Of a DNA stretch of 64,000 nt, positions 62,358-64,000 are shown piece by piece. The stretch is from Haloglomus litoreum. Its GTDB lineage: Archaea > Halobacteriota > Halobacteria > Halobacteriales > Haloarculaceae. Made by a program: the position numbers and the translations under genes. The first letter of the stretch is position 1, and the number at the start of each line of letters is the position of its first letter. The notes below the pieces were generated by a model. That model was not told the DNA's origin and did not search any database. It saw only the letters and a list, made by a program, of their open reading frames with translations. The stretch lies in contig NZ_CP119988.1 in NCBI RefSeq assembly GCF_029338515.1, positions 2,666,001 through 2,730,000 on the forward strand. Direction: 5' to 3'.

Positions 62358-62422
62358 GTTGAGGCGCCGGAAGAAACGTGGCCGGTCGTGGGGAATCCGG
62401 GGCCGAGAATCGGACGGATACC

Positions 62423-63490
62423 CTATCCAGGCCCGGGAATCGCGTCCGGCCGGAGGGCGCGGTCGGCCACGTCCGGGAACAGGCCGTCCAGGTCCGCCTC
62501 CGTATCGACGAGCGCGTACTCGTGGCCGTCGTCGCCGGGGGCACGCTCGACGATGCCGGCCTCGGCGAGGTGGTGCAGGTGCGCGTAGGCCTCGCCCGGC
62601 CCGTGCAGGATGTGGATGGACGAGAGCGCGCCGAACAGGTGGGCCGAGACCGTCCACGGGTCGGCGGGCCCGGAGTCCCGGAGGAAGTCGACGATCTTCC
62701 CGGTGCGCTCGCGGTGGTGGACGACGATGTCCGCCGCCCGACCGACGGGGTCGACGATGACGCCCCGGTGGCCCGGCCAGGCCCGCGTGTAGCCCGTCCG
62801 GACCACGTCGGCGAGCGTCTCCAGGTAGTCCGCGAGCGGCGTATCGACCCGGGTGTCGGCACCGCCGACGTTCGGCGTGTAGTACGGCAGGAGCGCGTCC
62901 CCGCTGAACAGTTCGCGCCCGTCACGGCCGTCGAAGGCGTACCCCGTCAGGCCGGCCGCGTGCCCCGGTAGGTGGACAGCCTCGACCTCGATGGCGCCCG
63001 CATCGAACGTCGCGCCGCCGACGAACGGCTCCACGTCGGGCGTCTCGCCGGCCCCCCCCTCGCCCATCTCCATGAACGCGAGCAGTTCCTCGCGCTTGTC
63101 GTCGGGCATCCCCCACTCGTCGACGAGCCGTTCGAGCGTCTCGCGGGACTCGGCCTCGGCCTCCGGGGTGCCCTCGATGAGGTCGGCGTCGGCCTCGTGG
63201 GCCCGGACGACGCAGTCGCTCTCGGCCTGGATGGCCCCCGCCAGCCCGACGTGGTCCATATGCCAGTGCGTGAGGAGGACCTGGTCGATGTCCTCGAAGG
63301 CCAGGCCGTAGTCGGCCAGCCCCTCCCGGAGTTCGGCCTCCGTATCCGGCATCGCGATGCCGGTGTCGACCAGGGTCGTCGGCCCGGCATCCGTGTCCGC
63401 ACCGAGGACGTAGCAGTTGTTCTGCCCCTCGAAGGCGTTGTTGCCGAGCTGTACCTGGCCCAGTTCGAACCCGAGCGCGGGGTCGGTCAT
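62423..63490 (-). CDS. MBL-fold metallo-hydrolase with C-terminal winged helix
   Basis: 355 residues. The metal-binding motif THWHMDH (H75, H77, D79, H80) and later VHLPGHAAGLTGY and LFSGDALL define an MBL-fold hydrolase of the LACTB2/glyoxalase II-like branch. The C-terminal 90 residues (KIVDFLRDSGPADPWTVSAHLFGALSSIHILHGPGEAYAHLHHLAEAGIVE) form a winged helix as in that branch. A hydrolytic role on thioesters or nucleic acid is possible. The start at 63490 overlaps the stop of the MoaD/SAMP-like gene by four bases (ATGA), so the two are translationally coupled. Confidence 0.88.
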   Translation of the reverse strand: MTDPALGFELGQVQLGNNAFEGQNNCYVLGADTDAGPTTLVDTGIAMPDTEAELREGLADYGLAFEDIDQVLLTHWHMDHVGLAGAIQAESDCVVRAHEADADLIEGTPEAEAESRETLERLVDEWGMPDDKREELLAFMEMGEGGAGETPDVEPFVGGATFDAGAIEVEAVHLPGHAAGLTGYAFDGRDGRELFSGDALLPYYTPNVGGADTRVDTPLADYLETLADVVRTGYTRAWPGHRGVIVDPVGRAADIVVHHRERTGKIVDFLRDSGPADPWTVSAHLFGALSSIHILHGPGEAYAHLHHLAEAGIVERAPGDDGHEYALVDTEADLDGLFPDVADRALRPDAIPGPG

Positions 63491-63789
63491 CGCGAGCCCC
63501 CGGAGACGGACGGCGCGACGGTCACGCGGTCGTCCGGTGCCAGTTCCGTGTCGGCGCCATCGAGGTCGCGGATGGGGACCTCGTTGCGCGAGACGTTGAT
63601 GTGGGGCCGGAGCCGGCCCTCGCTCGTGAACAGCAGCGAGTGCAGGTCCGGGTGGTCCGTCGCCACCGCCCGCAGCGCATCGTTCACCGTCGTCCCCGCC
63701 TCGACCGACCAGGGGAGCGTCTTCTCGCCGACCGCGTCGCGGACGGTGGCGTAGAACTCGAACGTCACCGTCGCGTCGTCGCCTGCCAT
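63487..63789 (-). CDS. Ubiquitin-like MoaD/SAMP1-type protein with C-terminal GGSR
   Basis: 100 residues of the beta-grasp fold: FEFYATVRDAVGEKTLPWSVEAGTTVNDALRAVATDHPDL, then LRPHINVSRNEVPIRDLDGADTELAPDDRVTVAPSVSGG. This aligns well with haloarchaeal SAMP1/MoaD, which ends exactly at GG for adenylation and conjugation or sulfur transfer. Here two residues (Ser-Arg) follow the GG, so the tail must be trimmed, or the protein does not work by C-terminal activation. The reading is clear: the stop codon overlaps the MBL start. It is a distant or modified paralogue rather than canonical SAMP1. Confidence 0.85.
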   Translation of the reverse strand: MAGDDATVTFEFYATVRDAVGEKTLPWSVEAGTTVNDALRAVATDHPDLHSLLFTSEGRLRPHINVSRNEVPIRDLDGADTELAPDDRVTVAPSVSGGSR

Positions 63790-63867
63790 GCACTCGCCGA
63801 CGAACGGCGCCGTGAAAGGCTTGACCCCCAGGCCGGGGGCAGCATCGTGGGTGTCGGACCGGGTGGG

Positions 63868-64000
63868 TTAGTCCTGCGCGACCGCCGCGGGTTCCTCACC
63901 GTCCCCCGACACCGTCCCCGTCCCGAGGGTCTCCTCGACCTGCGTGACGACGATGACGAGCGCGAGCAGCGAGAGGGCAGCGCCGAACGCGAACGGGGCG
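63868..64000 (-). CDS. C-terminus of a probable MFS transporter (runs off the window)
   Basis: Only the last 44 codons are in the window. They encode one membrane helix (APFAFGAALSLLALVIVVTQVEETL) followed by a short acidic tail ending AVAQD and a TAA stop. The helix resembles the last segment of haloarchaeal MFS proteins. The rest lies beyond position 64000, so the assignment is tentative. An intergenic stretch of 78 bases separates it from the MoaD-like gene. Confidence 0.5.
   Translation of the reverse strand, partial: APFAFGAALSLLALVIVVTQVEETLGTGTVSGDGEEPAAVAQD

Noticed and set aside
1..64000. tRNA, rRNA, insertion sequence transposase or replication origin
   Set aside because: No tRNA-like T-loop/anticodon arrangement, rRNA segment, transposase motif or Orc/Cdc6 gene with repeat cluster was seen by eye. 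This is not a substitute for tRNAscan or Infernal.

Overview
The window is a GC-rich, gene-dense chromosomal segment from an extremely halophilic archaeon (class Halobacteria). The evidence is a strongly acidic proteome (Asp/Glu-rich, Lys- and Cys-poor), archaeal information-processing genes (transcription factor E, a two-gene Rpa/Rpa-associated operon, NreA, a Dna2-type nuclease-helicase), the archaeal oligosaccharyltransferase AglB, PGF-CTERM-type C-terminal anchors, Tat lipoproteins, TATA boxes about 27 nt before leaderless starts, and many short protein families that I know only from haloarchaea. I cannot name the genus.

Layout. 1-10 kb: a surface metalloprotease-like protein, a YndJ-like membrane protein, an NAD(P)-dependent epimerase-like protein, a DUF63 membrane protein, a stand-alone YcaO enzyme, a GH3 glycosidase and a DUF302 protein. 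10-20 kb: a TatA-like coiled-coil protein and NreA, then the overlapping cluster aglB - DUF368 (PopT-like lipid-carrier transporter) - MFS, then purM and an aldo/keto reductase. 20-23.3 kb: an autoregulated-looking HTH-CBS protein lying between inverted copies of a hairpin-rich non-coding element, then rpa3 and its associated gene. 23-31.7 kb: a MOP-family flippase, GNAT, tfe-DUF2110-DUF5803 in tight succession, CinA/MoaB-like, an acidic HhH protein and aroE. 31.7-35.7 kb: a three-gene ABC exporter operon whose middle gene is fused to a PrsW-like intramembrane protease. 35.8-43.7 kb: small haloarchaeal proteins, an RNase H-fold exonuclease, the Dna2-like protein, and arylamine N-acetyltransferase. 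43.98-56.84 kb: one 4,286-residue gene. 56.9-64 kb: TlpA-like thioredoxin, FAD oxidoreductase, methyltransferase, superoxide dismutase, and a MoaD/SAMP-like protein overlapping an MBL-fold hydrolase; the window ends inside an MFS-like gene.

The most striking object is the 4,286-residue protein. A complete RHS/YD-repeat shell with a canonical DPTGL core end is followed not by a small toxin but by about 3,190 residues. These comprise a Cys-rich domain, a glutamine-amidotransferase-like domain, CARDB-like Ig domains, two NosD-type beta-helix blocks, a PKD domain, Thr/Pro linkers and a PGF-CTERM anchor. Other unusual signals are: a shared upstream motif (GGAGTGGAAGTG on the + strand) before three DNA replication/repair genes; the AglB-PopT coupling, which suggests dolichol-phosphate recycling in N-glycosylation; structured repeat elements whose closing stem changes compensatorily between copies; and a SAMP1-like modifier whose diglycine is followed by two extra residues.

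Functional assignments rest on motifs and family recognition by eye. No database search was run.
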